Shown here in pieces: positions 1 to 9,145 of a stretch of 64,000 bases of DNA (within the stretch, counting starts at the first letter, position 1; each line of letters begins with the position of its first letter). The notes under the pieces are model-generated. The model did no database searches and was not told the origin of the DNA. It worked only from the letters and a program-made list of their open reading frames with translations. The stretch is from Methanomassiliicoccales archaeon UBA280. GTDB lineage: Archaea; Thermoplasmatota; Thermoplasmata; SG8-5. A program made the translations under genes and the position numbers. Location of the stretch: positions 23,878-87,877 of the forward strand of contig DAKD01000028.1 in the NCBI GenBank assembly GCA_002499085.1, written 5' to 3'.

Positions 1-887
1 ATCCCGCCGCCTGCCTTGTCCGAATAGAAAGTGTCGACATAGATGTCGGCACTGGCTATGTATTCGTGCATCTTCCGGTGATCGATCCATCCCAGGAATT
101 TCACATAGCCGTTCACTTTCAATGAGGAGGAAAGGGATTCGAGTTTTTTTCTCTCCCTGCCATCGCCTATGATTATTATTTTGGCGTTCGCCTTTTTCTG
201 CATCAATAGCTTGGCAGCTTCCACAGCGGTTTCAACATGGTAGAAATCCTCGAGCGCATAGGCTGTCACAATCATGCATTGGGCAGGGTTGTCCAGCAGG
301 TCCTTTCTCAGCGCCTCCGAACGCGCTTGCGGCCTGAATTTGCCTGTGTCCACGCCCCATGCCTGAACCATCACCTTTTCGGGAGGACATCCGAACTCGA
401 CAAGCCGATTCTTTGCCGGTTCATCGCCTGCCATCACCATGTCAGCGGTTCCGAACATCCTGCGCGCCAAGCCTTTGTTTTTATCCTTGCCCCTGAACAG
501 AATCGTGCTCCCCCACATGTGAAGCACCAGCGGCCTGAATCCGGTCTGCGAGGCCAGCCACCCATAATCCGGGAGGTAATGCGCGTGCATTATGTCCGGC
601 TTTATCCTGGCTATGGCCCTCTTCAGCTCCTTCAGTCCGAGAGTCATGTAGAATCGCCCGCCGAACGCCTTCCTGGATATTTCCCTGGGCACGCGCTTCA
701 GCTTGGTCCGGAACGGCGAACCCAGTGGAACGATGTTGATCTTTTCCGCCTCGGGAAACAGCTTCCTGACCTCGGCTTCCTGGTTCCTCGGAAGGTAGGC
801 GACATACACGTCATGCCTCGGGGCGAAATAGGATGCCCAGCGCCTCACATGTATCGAGTATGCATCGCCGACTATGAGAATCCTCAC
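1..887 (-). CDS. Glycosyltransferase family 4 (GT-B), 3' end outside window
   Basis: About 295 residues are visible before the frame leaves the window. The start is a GTG (885-887) two bases after the stop of the preceding gene, with GAGGTG just upstream; an overlapping ATG is followed at once by a stop. The N-terminus (VRILIVGDAYSIHVRRW) is a Rossmann-type beta strand, followed by the HAHYLPDYGWLAS segment near residue 100 and the nucleotide-sugar half with IIIIGDGRERKKL. This order is typical of GT4 retaining glycosyltransferases. It is the last visible gene of a minus-strand polysaccharide island, so transfer of a sugar to a lipid-linked or surface glycan is the likely role. Donor and acceptor cannot be told. 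Confidence 0.85.
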   Translation of the reverse strand, partial: MRILIVGDAYSIHVRRWASYFAPRHDVYVAYLPRNQEAEVRKLFPEAEKINIVPLGSPFRTKLKRVPREISRKAFGGRFYMTLGLKELKRAIARIKPDIMHAHYLPDYGWLASQTGFRPLVLHMWGSTILFRGKDKNKGLARRMFGTADMVMAGDEPAKNRLVEFGCPPEKVMVQAWGVDTGKFRPQARSEALRKDLLDNPAQCMIVTAYALEDFYHVETAVEAAKLLMQKKANAKIIIIGDGRERKKLESLSSSLKVNGYVKFLGWIDHRKMHEYIASADIYVDTFYSDKAGGG

Positions 888-889
888 AT

Positions 890-1951
890 TCACACCTCGT
901 ACCCTTCGGTCCAGAGCCCATTTACATACCAATTGGCAATGTCGTAAATCCGTTCTTCATCCGGATGGGCGATGTTCCTCATTATAAAGGCCAATGAGCT
1001 TTTCTTCTTGATAAAACCGTAGCCTTTCAGATGTTTGAAGGTCTGTGCGATTAAGGGATTTCGGCTGTTGCCCATGAAGGAGATGTAGCCAATCCGCGCG
1101 GTTCTGGTTTCATCGTAAATCTTAGTCAGCAAGAAATCGCCTGCATTTGCCTCAGCGAATGTAAAATCCGTCAGGTATGCTATTCCACTTTTCCCGTTTA
1201 CGTTTAAAAAGCAATAAGCGGCCAATTCATTGCTCTTATAAACATATAAAGGTTTATATGAAATATTGGGGTTTGTGCTGATGCGCCAATCAACGTATTT
1301 CTTGTCCAAGTCCAAATGTATCAGGCCGGGCGCCTTTTTTCTCAGAACATCGTATAGCCGCGACATATCTGAGGGGTTTCTGAGGTTGTTGTCCAACGAA
1401 TATCCGACGACTTGCTTCCTGTATTTATTACGGAACAGCGCGGAATATGCTGAACTCAGCGTGGCGAACACCGACAGCGCGGTCTTTTTACCCGAACTCC
1501 ATTTCATCGAACTGAACCGGGCTCTGACGCATTTACCATCCAATACGCTGATGGATTCGTATATGCACCCCTCGTGCACTGTAAAATGTATCTTATCGCG
1601 AAGTACTTTGACGGCGGTTGTAAACCCCCATATCAGATTGATCCCCTTTTCCGCGCAATGAACAATGGCAAACTCGTACAGATCGCTGAAATGCATCCCT
1701 CCCCGGTAATCAGGAGCGAGGATGCTGTTTTCGCTTTTGGCCGTGAGTGCCCTTTCCCCTGAAATGCTGAGGTGTATGGGAATCATTCCCTGGGTGCCTA
1801 TGATCCTGGTGCCGTCCTTCAGGAGCGCGAAAATATAGCCCTTGGGGTCCAGCCCTTCGTACTCCCACAACCAATCTTCAGCATTGCGATCGTCGTTGTG
1901 TATCGAATTGTGAAATGATTCGATTTCATTTGCGTTGCCCTTTTCCGCCAA
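890..1951 (-). CDS. GNAT-fold acyltransferase-like protein
   Basis: 353 residues with no clear signal peptide. The first half resembles a GNAT acetyltransferase: a strand reading IIGTQGMIPIHLSI, then an acceptor-loop-like segment around 'LAPDYRGGMHFSDLYEFA' and 'LIWGFT'. A second region (residues about 190-340) could be a second GNAT-like lobe, as in FemAB or Eis-type proteins. The only usable start is TTG (1949-1951), 33 bases after the upstream stop, so the N-terminus is uncertain. Its place between a deacetylase and a glycosyltransferase suggests acylation of a sugar or surface glycan. Family assignment is from motif resemblance only. Confidence 0.6.
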   Translation of the reverse strand: MAEKGNANEIESFHNSIHNDDRNAEDWLWEYEGLDPKGYIFALLKDGTRIIGTQGMIPIHLSISGERALTAKSENSILAPDYRGGMHFSDLYEFAIVHCAEKGINLIWGFTTAVKVLRDKIHFTVHEGCIYESISVLDGKCVRARFSSMKWSSGKKTALSVFATLSSAYSALFRNKYRKQVVGYSLDNNLRNPSDMSRLYDVLRKKAPGLIHLDLDKKYVDWRISTNPNISYKPLYVYKSNELAAYCFLNVNGKSGIAYLTDFTFAEANAGDFLLTKIYDETRTARIGYISFMGNSRNPLIAQTFKHLKGYGFIKKKSSLAFIMRNIAHPDEERIYDIANWYVNGLWTEGYEV

Positions 1952-1984
1952 GACTTTTATATATTTGGATTCAGCACCGGTCGT

Positions 1985-3079
1985 TCAACCAGCCCCCATT
2001 GCGTTATTCAATATTTCCTCTCCGGAGGCGATCCAAGCGCCCTTTTCTCGGCTGTACTTCAGTATTTTTTCATACAAATGTAGCCAATCGTTAATCATGA
2101 ATGAATTATGCCATACGACTGTAAGGACGCCTCCGTGCTTTTGGACCGTGTCAATGAGTTTCTTCGATATTGTCCATGACGTGTTCATGTCTGTTTTCAT
2201 GTATTCGTCGAATGTGCCGTCCATAATATTGAGCGGTATTTCGATTAGATCCACTGCCATCTTCGCATTAAGGTCGTAAGGTTTGAAAGGGTGGCACATT
2301 CCGTTTCTGAACCCCACATGTTCCGGATATCCAAGGGAGGAATCATATCTGAAGCCTGCACCGCTGAGAATTTTCCAAGTATCCGGTATCTTGAATTTCA
2401 GATAGTGATTCCTGTAACCGATCACCGGCTTTCCCAAAACGGATTCCAGCTTGGCCTTCTCTATTTTCAGCTTTGAGATGTCGCGGTATGCTTCGTGCCC
2501 GCCGTGCAGGCCTACCCCCCACCCTCGCTGTGAGATGTCCTTTATATCGCTCCTCAGTCTGCCGATATCATATGTGTAATCCTTGTCTCCCTTCCCCAGG
2601 GCCATGAAGAAGAATGTGGATTTGCCGCCGTATTTCTCCTCAAGGTCCATTATGTCCCGGAAATTCCAGAGGAGGTTGCATCTCTTACTGATCTTGTTGA
2701 AGGCCATTTTCAGGGCTTGTTTTCTGGTGTACTTGCCGTCCCTGAGAATGTTGGCAACCCTCAGAAGTTTGTAATTCACAGCGTCGATGTCATGAGTGAG
2801 GCAGACGGCAAAAGATTTTTTTCCGGGATATTGGATCTCAAATCCGTTTTCAATCAGGAACCCGGAAACCCTGGGATTCATTACGTCTTTGTTGTTGGAA
2901 GCGTAATACCCGAACCTTTGATGCCTGTCCAGATAGGGCGGTTTGTATTCCTCTTTCCTGGTGAACAGGTCCCATAAATCGGATTCGGCCCGCAGGGAAC
3001 GTGCGAGGCCGTCTGAGTCGCAGCTTGGATTGAAATAATTTTCTCTCAGCAAGTTGCCATTTCTCATAAAGGCGCTCAT
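1985..3079 (-). CDS. Polysaccharide deacetylase (NodB-homology) family protein
   Basis: 364 residues. The NodB-type metal site is visible as CLTHDIDAV (residues 93-101, with the Asp pair of motif 1), LHGGHEAYRD (191-200, the His motif) and GYRNHYLKF (221-229). Members remove N-acetyl groups from sugars or act on related amide bonds. A TATA box at 3091-3100 lies about 28 bases from a second ATG at 3067 (fifth codon), so a leaderless start there is as likely as the ATG at 3079. It begins the promoter-distal part of the glycan island, after a 96-base gap from the CapK-like gene. Confidence 0.85.
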   Translation of the reverse strand: MSAFMRNGNLLRENYFNPSCDSDGLARSLRAESDLWDLFTRKEEYKPPYLDRHQRFGYYASNNKDVMNPRVSGFLIENGFEIQYPGKKSFAVCLTHDIDAVNYKLLRVANILRDGKYTRKQALKMAFNKISKRCNLLWNFRDIMDLEEKYGGKSTFFFMALGKGDKDYTYDIGRLRSDIKDISQRGWGVGLHGGHEAYRDISKLKIEKAKLESVLGKPVIGYRNHYLKFKIPDTWKILSGAGFRYDSSLGYPEHVGFRNGMCHPFKPYDLNAKMAVDLIEIPLNIMDGTFDEYMKTDMNTSWTISKKLIDTVQKHGGVLTVVWHNSFMINDWLHLYEKILKYSREKGAWIASGEEILNNAMGAG

Positions 3080-3090
3080 GGCAATGCCGA

Positions 3091-3100
3091 ATATATAATT
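3091..3100 (-). promoter_or_regulatory. TATA box of deacetylase gene
   Basis: On the minus strand this reads AATTATATAT. Its centre is about 28 bases upstream of the ATG at 3067, the usual archaeal TATA-to-transcription-start distance, which favours a leaderless mRNA. Confidence 0.5.
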
Positions 3101-3175
3101 AATGGAAATGCTGCGAAGGGCATTTCACAGACGAAAAATTACCTTGGCTGCCGATGAAAGCCAATTGCCGGGATT

Positions 3176-4486
3176 CTAATTATCCGGACTGACAGCGGAA
3201 ATTGTAAAACGCCGTTTCCCAGATGGTGATTTGGCAATTTCATCGACATATTTCATTTCTATTGCGATCTGGCTTCCCAGGTATTCCCTCATGTGCCTGA
3301 GCAGATAACTCGCCTCTTTTTCAGAGAATGCACTGTCTCTGACAATGAATACGGAAAGCCCATCCTTGGAGCCCTGATAAATCTGGTACTCCTTGATTCC
3401 CGTCACATCCTTGAACAGATGAGGGAAGAATTCACCGGGTACCCTTCTGCCGTCGGGCGTAACAATAATATCGTGAATCCGGCCTTCGATGGATTTTATC
3501 ATGGACAATGTTCTGCCGCAGCTGCATTTTTCCCCGGCTGGTCTGCCGACGTCTTCAATCGAGTACCTTATCCAGGGCATGACCTGGTTGTGAAGGTCTG
3601 TTATGACTATGTCTCCGCTCTCGCCCGGAGACACAGGCTCGCCGTCTTTCAGAAATTCGACTATTGAGTTCTCTTCCGAGATGTGGTAGCCATCCTTCGC
3701 TTCGCACTGTTGTGCGGAAAGCGATGTCTCCCTGCTCCCGTAGCCGTCGTACACCGGGCATCCGAAGGTCTCCTCTATCTTCTTCCTCTGGAAATCGTAA
3801 AGGTTTTCTGCGGTGGTTATGACTGACTTTGGCTGGATCCCCTTGATCCGGTGCTCCGAAACATATTTCGCAAAGAGATATACCGCCGAGGTGAACCCGC
3901 GCAGCACCTTGGGCTTGAATGCCTGCATCTGCCTGGCGTATTCCGCCATGCTCTCATCGGACATCGTGAAGCAATTAAGGGTCATCTTCCTGAGCAGGGT
4001 GTTTCGCAGTTTGGCGCTGAATCTCTCAAGCTCTTTGATTTCGAACGGAGTCCCCCACAGCTCGACCATCCTGTCGCCCGGCTCGTACCCGCACCAGGAC
4101 CAGGCTCTGTATCTGGCTGCGGTCGTCCATTTCCAAGTTTCTTTCTGCGTATAGAACTTCAGCGGCTCGCCTGTGCTGCCGCCGGTCTGCGAGGGCATGG
4201 CCAGGGCCTTAAGATTGGATGCCAGCATTCTGTCCAGATTGCCGCGCAGGTCGGATTTGCGGAGTATCGGGAGTTTGATGATGTCGGACTTCGTCCTGAT
4301 GTCCTCGGGCCTGAGGTTCAATTTCCTGAGGGCTTCGTGGTAATACGGCACGTTGTCGTAAGCGTTCCTGACAAGAAGCCTCAGCTTCCGGTTCTGATGC
4401 CTATCGATTTCTTCCCTTGGCCAGTACTGGCTCTTCATCAGGAATCTTTGTGCTTTGCGGACGGACAGAGCCTCGTCAATCAACAT
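3176..4486 (-). CDS. CapK/PaaK-like adenylate-forming enzyme
   Basis: 436 residues, close to the phenylacetate-CoA ligase family length. The phosphate-binding loop TGGSTGEP is at residues 101-108, followed by YDGYGSRET (about 246-254) and a C-terminal lid region. In polysaccharide islands such proteins are named CapK or coenzyme F390 synthetase-like; the substrate is usually unknown and may be a carboxylate that decorates the glycan. The start overlaps the upstream DUF1616 gene by 11 bases, indicating one transcript. Confidence 0.85.
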   Translation of the reverse strand: MLIDEALSVRKAQRFLMKSQYWPREEIDRHQNRKLRLLVRNAYDNVPYYHEALRKLNLRPEDIRTKSDIIKLPILRKSDLRGNLDRMLASNLKALAMPSQTGGSTGEPLKFYTQKETWKWTTAARYRAWSWCGYEPGDRMVELWGTPFEIKELERFSAKLRNTLLRKMTLNCFTMSDESMAEYARQMQAFKPKVLRGFTSAVYLFAKYVSEHRIKGIQPKSVITTAENLYDFQRKKIEETFGCPVYDGYGSRETSLSAQQCEAKDGYHISEENSIVEFLKDGEPVSPGESGDIVITDLHNQVMPWIRYSIEDVGRPAGEKCSCGRTLSMIKSIEGRIHDIIVTPDGRRVPGEFFPHLFKDVTGIKEYQIYQGSKDGLSVFIVRDSAFSEKEASYLLRHMREYLGSQIAIEMKYVDEIAKSPSGKRRFTISAVSPDN

Positions 4487-5435
4487 TTACCGTCACCCAC
4501 AGATGAGTCGAGTAATCGGTCGGAATGCCGTCAATTTCAATCTGCCAGTTGATTTTGTATGTCCCGGGCAGCGAAATAGTGAATGTGAACGGCTCCTCGA
4601 ACGATTCCCCGTGGCCGAGCGTGATGTTTCGCGTCAGAAGCATGTCGCTGTCAAATGTGATCGGGTTGGCCCAGTTATCCGTGTAATTCCGTTCATGGGA
4701 GCCTTCTATTCCAACCAGAAGGGTGTACTGCGTGGTTGCGTGCTCATTGCAGGATATTCCGACAATGACTGTCCCGTTCGATGAGATGTTCATGACGTCC
4801 GGATAGTCCTGGGCCGTGGCGTTCGAGTCAAGGATGTACAGCGAACTGTAATGGCTCTCCACTCCGGGAATTGTAATCGAGTAAGCCAGCGTGATTCCGG
4901 CTAGGACTAGGCTTATGCCTATCGCGACCGTAATCAGGCGCTCGGTTCTGTCCTGCGGCATCCGGCCGTCGAAGTCAATGCCGATGCGGTACACTTCTTC
5001 ATAGGGAATCCTTGACCTTCTGAACAGGGCCAATGAAAGGAATATTACTATCAGAATTATATTGGAGGCAAGAGTGGATTCAAGCGTTATGCCGGGCCCG
5101 GCAAAATGAAGGATGAGGCCTGTAATGGAGAGCAATGCAATGCTCAGCCCGAAGCTCAGCGCTATGCGTTCCAGGTTGTCTATTGATGCGGCGTCGGGAT
5201 TCTGTTGACTGTTTTCGGTACCCCCGGCCAGCATGGCTTTCGGCCACAGCGCGGAAACTAGCGAGTATCCGGGAACGAATGTCAGCATTGCTATCCCGAA
5301 GACTATTCGGAGAATGTTTCCGTCCGGAAGCGCGACAGCGAATGCAAGGCCGAGAAATGCCATCAGGAAAGCCAGGACTATATCGGTCTTGTACTTCCTC
5401 CCGTCAAGAAAGTCCTTGAGGAAACCATCATTCAC
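4476..5435 (-). CDS. DUF1616 membrane protein
   Basis: 319 residues. Two N-terminal membrane spans (about 18-37 and 42-60, containing the family hallmark FVPGYSLVSALWP) are followed by NLERIALSFGLSIALLSITGLIL, two more spans, and another span near residue 165. The C-terminal 130 residues form a predicted extracellular beta domain with several N-x-S/T sites and ending in LWVTVNVD. This is the archaeal DUF1616 pattern; function is unknown. It is translationally coupled to the ATPase upstream (4-base ATGA overlap), so it may be a surface partner of that transporter. Confidence 0.85.
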   Translation of the reverse strand: MNDGFLKDFLDGRKYKTDIVLAFLMAFLGLAFAVALPDGNILRIVFGIAMLTFVPGYSLVSALWPKAMLAGGTENSQQNPDAASIDNLERIALSFGLSIALLSITGLILHFAGPGITLESTLASNIILIVIFLSLALFRRSRIPYEEVYRIGIDFDGRMPQDRTERLITVAIGISLVLAGITLAYSITIPGVESHYSSLYILDSNATAQDYPDVMNISSNGTVIVGISCNEHATTQYTLLVGIEGSHERNYTDNWANPITFDSDMLLTRNITLGHGESFEEPFTFTISLPGTYKINWQIEIDGIPTDYSTHLWVTVNVD

Positions 5436-6103
5436 GCCAAGTCCTCCTTGAGCTCTCCCCTCTCCAGGATGTATTTCGTGCTTACATGCCCCTCCACCGC
5501 CGGGTCGTGGCTCGCAATCACAACGGTGGCTCCGAACTCCTTGTTGGCCTTCTTGAAGGCGTCGATGACGATGTCGCAGTTGTCTATGTCCAGTGAGGCT
5601 GTGGGCTCGTCAGCGAGAAGCACGGATGGGCTGTTGGCCAAAGCCCGCGCAACCGCAACCCTCTGGCGCTCGCCGCCGCTTATCTCGTCCGGATAATTGT
5701 CAGAGTATGCTTCCAGGCCGAAGCTGTGCAGAAGCTCCTTCACGCGGAAATCGCCGCCCTGCCACTTGGCAATCTTCATAGGCAGCAGTATGTTCTCGTA
5801 GACAGTGAGATCGTTGATCAGGTTGTGGGACTGGAAAACGATGCCGATCCTGTGAAGCCTGATGTCAGCAAGTTCTTTGTCGGACAGCGAGGCCGTGGCA
5901 TAGCCGTTGAGCTGTATCTCGCCCTTCGTGGGTATGTCTATGCATCCCATCAGGTTGAGCAGGGTGGATTTCCCGCTGCCGGAGCGACCTTTTATGAGGA
6001 TCATCTCTCTCGGAGGTATCTCGAGGCTCACTCCACGAAGGACATCCCTGGAGCCGTCGTAAGTCTTCCAGACATCCTTCACCACTATCTTCATCTCTTT
6101 CAT
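5432..6103 (-). CDS. ABC transporter ATPase, LolD/MacB type
   Basis: 223 residues, the usual length. Walker A GRSGSGKST (39-47), Q-loop in VFQSHNL (around 91), signature SGGERQRVAVARAL (142-155) and Walker B VLLADEPTASLD (161-172) are intact. MacB/LolD ATPases drive FtsX-like permeases that expel or extract substrates at the outer face of the membrane. No permease is in this operon, but two FtsX-like permeases without an ATPase of their own lie 8 kb away on the opposite strand (14.1-16.5 kb) and are the obvious partners. A TATA-like element lies near 6170-6178. Confidence 0.92.
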   Translation of the reverse strand: MKEMKIVVKDVWKTYDGSRDVLRGVSLEIPPREMILIKGRSGSGKSTLLNLMGCIDIPTKGEIQLNGYATASLSDKELADIRLHRIGIVFQSHNLINDLTVYENILLPMKIAKWQGGDFRVKELLHSFGLEAYSDNYPDEISGGERQRVAVARALANSPSVLLADEPTASLDIDNCDIVIDAFKKANKEFGATVVIASHDPAVEGHVSTKYILERGELKEDLA

Positions 6104-6226
6104 CGTTCACACCATCAACAGACTGGAGCATGTTTCCAGGACGGTTCCCAAATGACTCCTACACTTTGAGCGTATTAAAGGGTTTCGGGGGAAGCCGATG
6201 CAATCGGATGTTCAAGCCAGTATAAT

Positions 6227-7207
6227 TCACTTGCTGTCAAATCCCTGGGCTTTCATCGCCTTGACATTGTAATATTTTTCATTCTGTGGGTCCGGGATGA
6301 GGCCTTCCGAGAAGGCATCACGGACATCATGTATCGCATCGGCAATAGTCTTCTTCGGCTCGAAGCCCAGCACATTTCGTATCTTCTCCGATGAAATGTG
6401 ATAGGAACGCGGATCGTTCGTCGGCTCGGTGGCAATGGACACATCCTTGCCCACGACATTCCGGACCATTTCTGCAATCTCCATCACGGTGTGGTTCTCG
6501 TAGCCGGCATTGAATGCCTGGCCCCCGACCTTGTTGGGAGGCACCTTCAGTAGGCGCTCGTAATAATCGCATATGTCCCATATATGGATGTTCGGCCTCT
6601 TCTGGTTACCGCCGAAAACCCTTATCCTCTTGTTGAGCACAGCATGCATGGTGAGGATGTTCACGGTGAGGTCCAGCCGCATCCTGGGAGACCAGCCGCA
6701 GACAGTGGCTGGGCGGATGCTGAACGCGCAGAAATCGCTGTCATTCTCGGCATGGACAATTTCCTCGGCCTCTGCCTTGGTCTTTGAATATATGGTGAGT
6801 GGCTCCAGTGGAAGGTCCTCGGTCACATTGGGCTCTTTCTTGACACCGTAAACGCTGCTTGTGCTCACGTTGATGAACCTTGGCACGCCGAGACGTTTGG
6901 CCTCTCTGACCATGCGAACCACGGCATCGAAGTTCGTTTCCTGGGTGATTCTTGGGTTGAGGTCTGAGGAAGGATCGTTTGAGATTGCGGCCAAGTTGAT
7001 GACCGCATCCTGGCCTTTGAGATGTTCGGAGATGTCGGAGCGGATGTCCGCTTTCACGATGGCGATGTCTTTCCTGATTTTTGCCAGGCCGCCATCACCG
7101 AAGTACATGGTATCCACCACCGTGACTTCGTGGCCGCGGGCCAACAGCATCTCAGTCAATACGCATCCCGCATACCCGGCCCCGCCGGTCACTATAACCT
7201 TTGCCAT
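6227..7207 (-). CDS. NAD-dependent sugar-nucleotide epimerase/dehydratase
   Basis: 326 residues from the ATG at 7205-7207, one base after the stop of the methyltransferase gene; a longer open frame upstream overlaps that gene and is not coding. The dinucleotide loop TGGAGYAG is at 7-14 and the catalytic YSKTK (Y140, K144) is present, with STSSVYG before it. This is an extended short-chain dehydrogenase acting on an NDP-sugar. It closes the sugar-modifying operon that runs from 12.8 kb. The substrate is not identifiable from sequence. Confidence 0.9.
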   Translation of the reverse strand: MAKVIVTGGAGYAGCVLTEMLLARGHEVTVVDTMYFGDGGLAKIRKDIAIVKADIRSDISEHLKGQDAVINLAAISNDPSSDLNPRITQETNFDAVVRMVREAKRLGVPRFINVSTSSVYGVKKEPNVTEDLPLEPLTIYSKTKAEAEEIVHAENDSDFCAFSIRPATVCGWSPRMRLDLTVNILTMHAVLNKRIRVFGGNQKRPNIHIWDICDYYERLLKVPPNKVGGQAFNAGYENHTVMEIAEMVRNVVGKDVSIATEPTNDPRSYHISSEKIRNVLGFEPKKTIADAIHDVRDAFSEGLIPDPQNEKYYNVKAMKAQGFDSK

Positions 7208-7208
7208 A

Positions 7209-7892
7209 TCAAGCCCTCCTGAACGCCCAGGCGATGCCCTTGCGGTGCATAACCTCGAAGTAGATGAATTTCTCCCCGTTGCGCTGCTTGAAATCCTCCC
7301 ATTCGGGCAGAAGCCCGTATGATTCGGGAGATATGTCGTCGAAGACCAGGACGCCGCCCGTTGCCACAAGGTTCTCGACGTTCTTCAGGTCGGTTGCTGC
7401 GGTCTCGTGGTCATGACCGCCGTCCACCAGCACGTAATCAAACTGTGAGTCGGGATGAGCCTTCGCATATTCTGGCACGGTCATCTTGGAATCGCCTGAA
7501 ATGAATTCAATGAAATCGGACGGTATGCCCATGTACTCCAGGTTTGAGCTGACTTTCTTGGGGGAGCCTATCTCGCGCCACATATCGAAACAGACCGCTT
7601 TAACGCCGGAATAATCCTTGTATGGCTTAAGGAGCGCAACAAGGGAGCCGCCGTTGCGGGTACCAATCTCAAGTATCCGTCTAGGCGCCATCTCGGCACC
7701 TATCCAGCTTTCGACCATCCAGGTCTCGAAGAAATAGTCCTTTTGTGCAAGTTTCTTCAGCTCGCGGAAATAATAATCGCCCATATTGGAGAAGCGCTTG
7801 CCGAGTTTGGCGGCATCGGCCAGGACAGATTCCTTGCGTGCTTCTATCCTGCGAACCATCTCCTCTTTTGTGAGTTTCATTATCTCTGTCAT
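7209..7892 (-). CDS. Class I SAM-dependent methyltransferase
   Basis: 227 residues. Motif I ILEIGTRNGGSL (about 72-83) binds S-adenosylmethionine, and FDYVLVDGGHDHE (about 151-163) resembles the acidic metal/substrate site of methyltransferase_24 and macrocin-O-methyltransferase-like proteins. In this context it probably O-methylates a sugar. It sits between a beta-helix acyltransferase and an epimerase with short gaps, so co-transcribed. Confidence 0.82.
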   Translation of the reverse strand: MTEIMKLTKEEMVRRIEARKESVLADAAKLGKRFSNMGDYYFRELKKLAQKDYFFETWMVESWIGAEMAPRRILEIGTRNGGSLVALLKPYKDYSGVKAVCFDMWREIGSPKKVSSNLEYMGIPSDFIEFISGDSKMTVPEYAKAHPDSQFDYVLVDGGHDHETAATDLKNVENLVATGGVLVFDDISPESYGLLPEWEDFKQRNGEKFIYFEVMHRKGIAWAFRRA

Positions 7893-7904
7893 TTTGCATC
7901 ACTC

Positions 7905-8498
7905 TCACGGCGACCATTCAGCGTCATTCCGAATCTCTCTGGCGGGATTTCCTGCTACCGCGGTCTTTGCTGGGATATCCTTGACTACGACTGCGCCTGC
8001 GGCTATGACTGCCCCGTTTCCAATTGTTACTCCTTTCAGGATGGTTGCGCCATAACCGATCCAGACGTTGTCGCCGATGTGTACCGGAGCTGAAAATTCG
8101 GCCCCTTTCATCCTGTGGCCATCATTGTCGCGGATGTGAACATTCATCGAGACCAGGCATCCCTTTCCTATGGAGATTTCCTTCACTGCATTAATGTGAG
8201 TTCCCAGATTGATGTGGGTCCCGTCGCCCAGCGTAAGCTTGCCGCCGTTCTCGACGCGGACGATATTGTCCCCGTAAAAATAAGCATCGCCATCGACCAT
8301 GATGAGTGCACCTTCGCCGACATGTATGAACGTCGGATGCATTGTCCAGATGCCGTAATGATGGCCTACATGAAGCCTGCCCCGGATTTCGCCCTGGACA
8401 TGCAAATAGCATTTCCCCTGACGAGTGATTCCTTTGACTCTGCCACCGGAACGCCACCGGTTTCTCAGCCGGATGCCCCAGTGTGCCAGACCATTCAA
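7905..8498 (-). CDS. Left-handed beta-helix acyltransferase (hexapeptide repeat)
   Basis: 197 residues. I place the start at a TTG (8496-8498) that overlaps the stop of the preceding gene in a TTGA arrangement with GGAGG six to eight bases upstream; extending further would overlap that gene by 55 bases. Hexapeptide repeats fill residues 40-190, with the terminal set VHIGDNVWIGYGATILKG and IAAGAVVVKDIPAKTAVAGNPAR typical of maltose/virginiamycin O-acetyltransferases. It probably adds an acetyl group to a sugar hydroxyl. It follows a second acyltransferase of the NeuD type. Confidence 0.88.
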   Translation of the reverse strand: MNGLAHWGIRLRNRWRSGGRVKGITRQGKCYLHVQGEIRGRLHVGHHYGIWTMHPTFIHVGEGALIMVDGDAYFYGDNIVRVENGGKLTLGDGTHINLGTHINAVKEISIGKGCLVSMNVHIRDNDGHRMKGAEFSAPVHIGDNVWIGYGATILKGVTIGNGAVIAAGAVVVKDIPAKTAVAGNPAREIRNDAEWSP

Positions 8499-9145
8499 TC
8501 CCTGGCCTCCTTTGGCTTCTTCAGCGGCTTGGCGGGAACCCCTGCCCATGTCTCCCCCTCCGGGATGTTCCGGTTAACCAGGGCATTTGCGCCTATTATC
8601 GCGCCGATGCCTATCTTGGCGCCTTTTATCACGGTCGCACCGGCGCCAAGATAGGCCATATCACCCACCTGGCATTTCTCAACCAGGTTGACCTGTGAAT
8701 TGATATTGCAGTAATCGCCTATCCGAACATCATGGGCAACATGGGTCCCGACATTGAACATATTGCTGTTTCCGATATGAACATCGGGGTGTATCTGGAC
8801 ATTGGCACAGATAAGATTCCCTTGGCCGAGATTCGCGAGATGCGAAACCATGGCGCTGGGGCTTATGATGTTGGGCAACCCGTACCCACTGGAAAGCAGC
8901 CTTTCGCATATCCGCTTCCTGGCCGCAGTTTTCCCGATGCAGCAATGGGCGAATCTTTCGCCTTTCTTTGCCTCAATCCATTTCCAATCAACGAACGGGA
9001 TGCCATGCCAGTCTTTGCCCTGAAGGGCAGGGTTCTCGTCACCGATGGCAACGATTTTCCATGAATCCTTACCGGCTGCTGCATTGATATCGAAAACCAC
9101 CTGGGCGAATTCCTTCCAGCTGCCAAAAATTACTATGTCCTTCAC
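8495..9145 (-). CDS. NeuD/PglD-type sugar O- or N-acyltransferase
   Basis: 216 residues. The N-terminal part (MKDIVIFGSWKEFAQVV, then FVDWKWIEAK) is the PglD N-terminal Rossmann-like domain, and the C-terminal half is a hexapeptide beta helix with VGTHVAHDVRIGDYCNI and the ending IPEGETWAGVPAKPLKK. PglD/NeuD enzymes acetylate amino sugars or sialic-acid-like sugars. The aminotransferase three genes upstream could supply the amino group. Start ATG overlaps the preceding stop by four bases. Confidence 0.9.
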   Translation of the reverse strand: MKDIVIFGSWKEFAQVVFDINAAAGKDSWKIVAIGDENPALQGKDWHGIPFVDWKWIEAKKGERFAHCCIGKTAARKRICERLLSSGYGLPNIISPSAMVSHLANLGQGNLICANVQIHPDVHIGNSNMFNVGTHVAHDVRIGDYCNINSQVNLVEKCQVGDMAYLGAGATVIKGAKIGIGAIIGANALVNRNIPEGETWAGVPAKPLKKPKEARD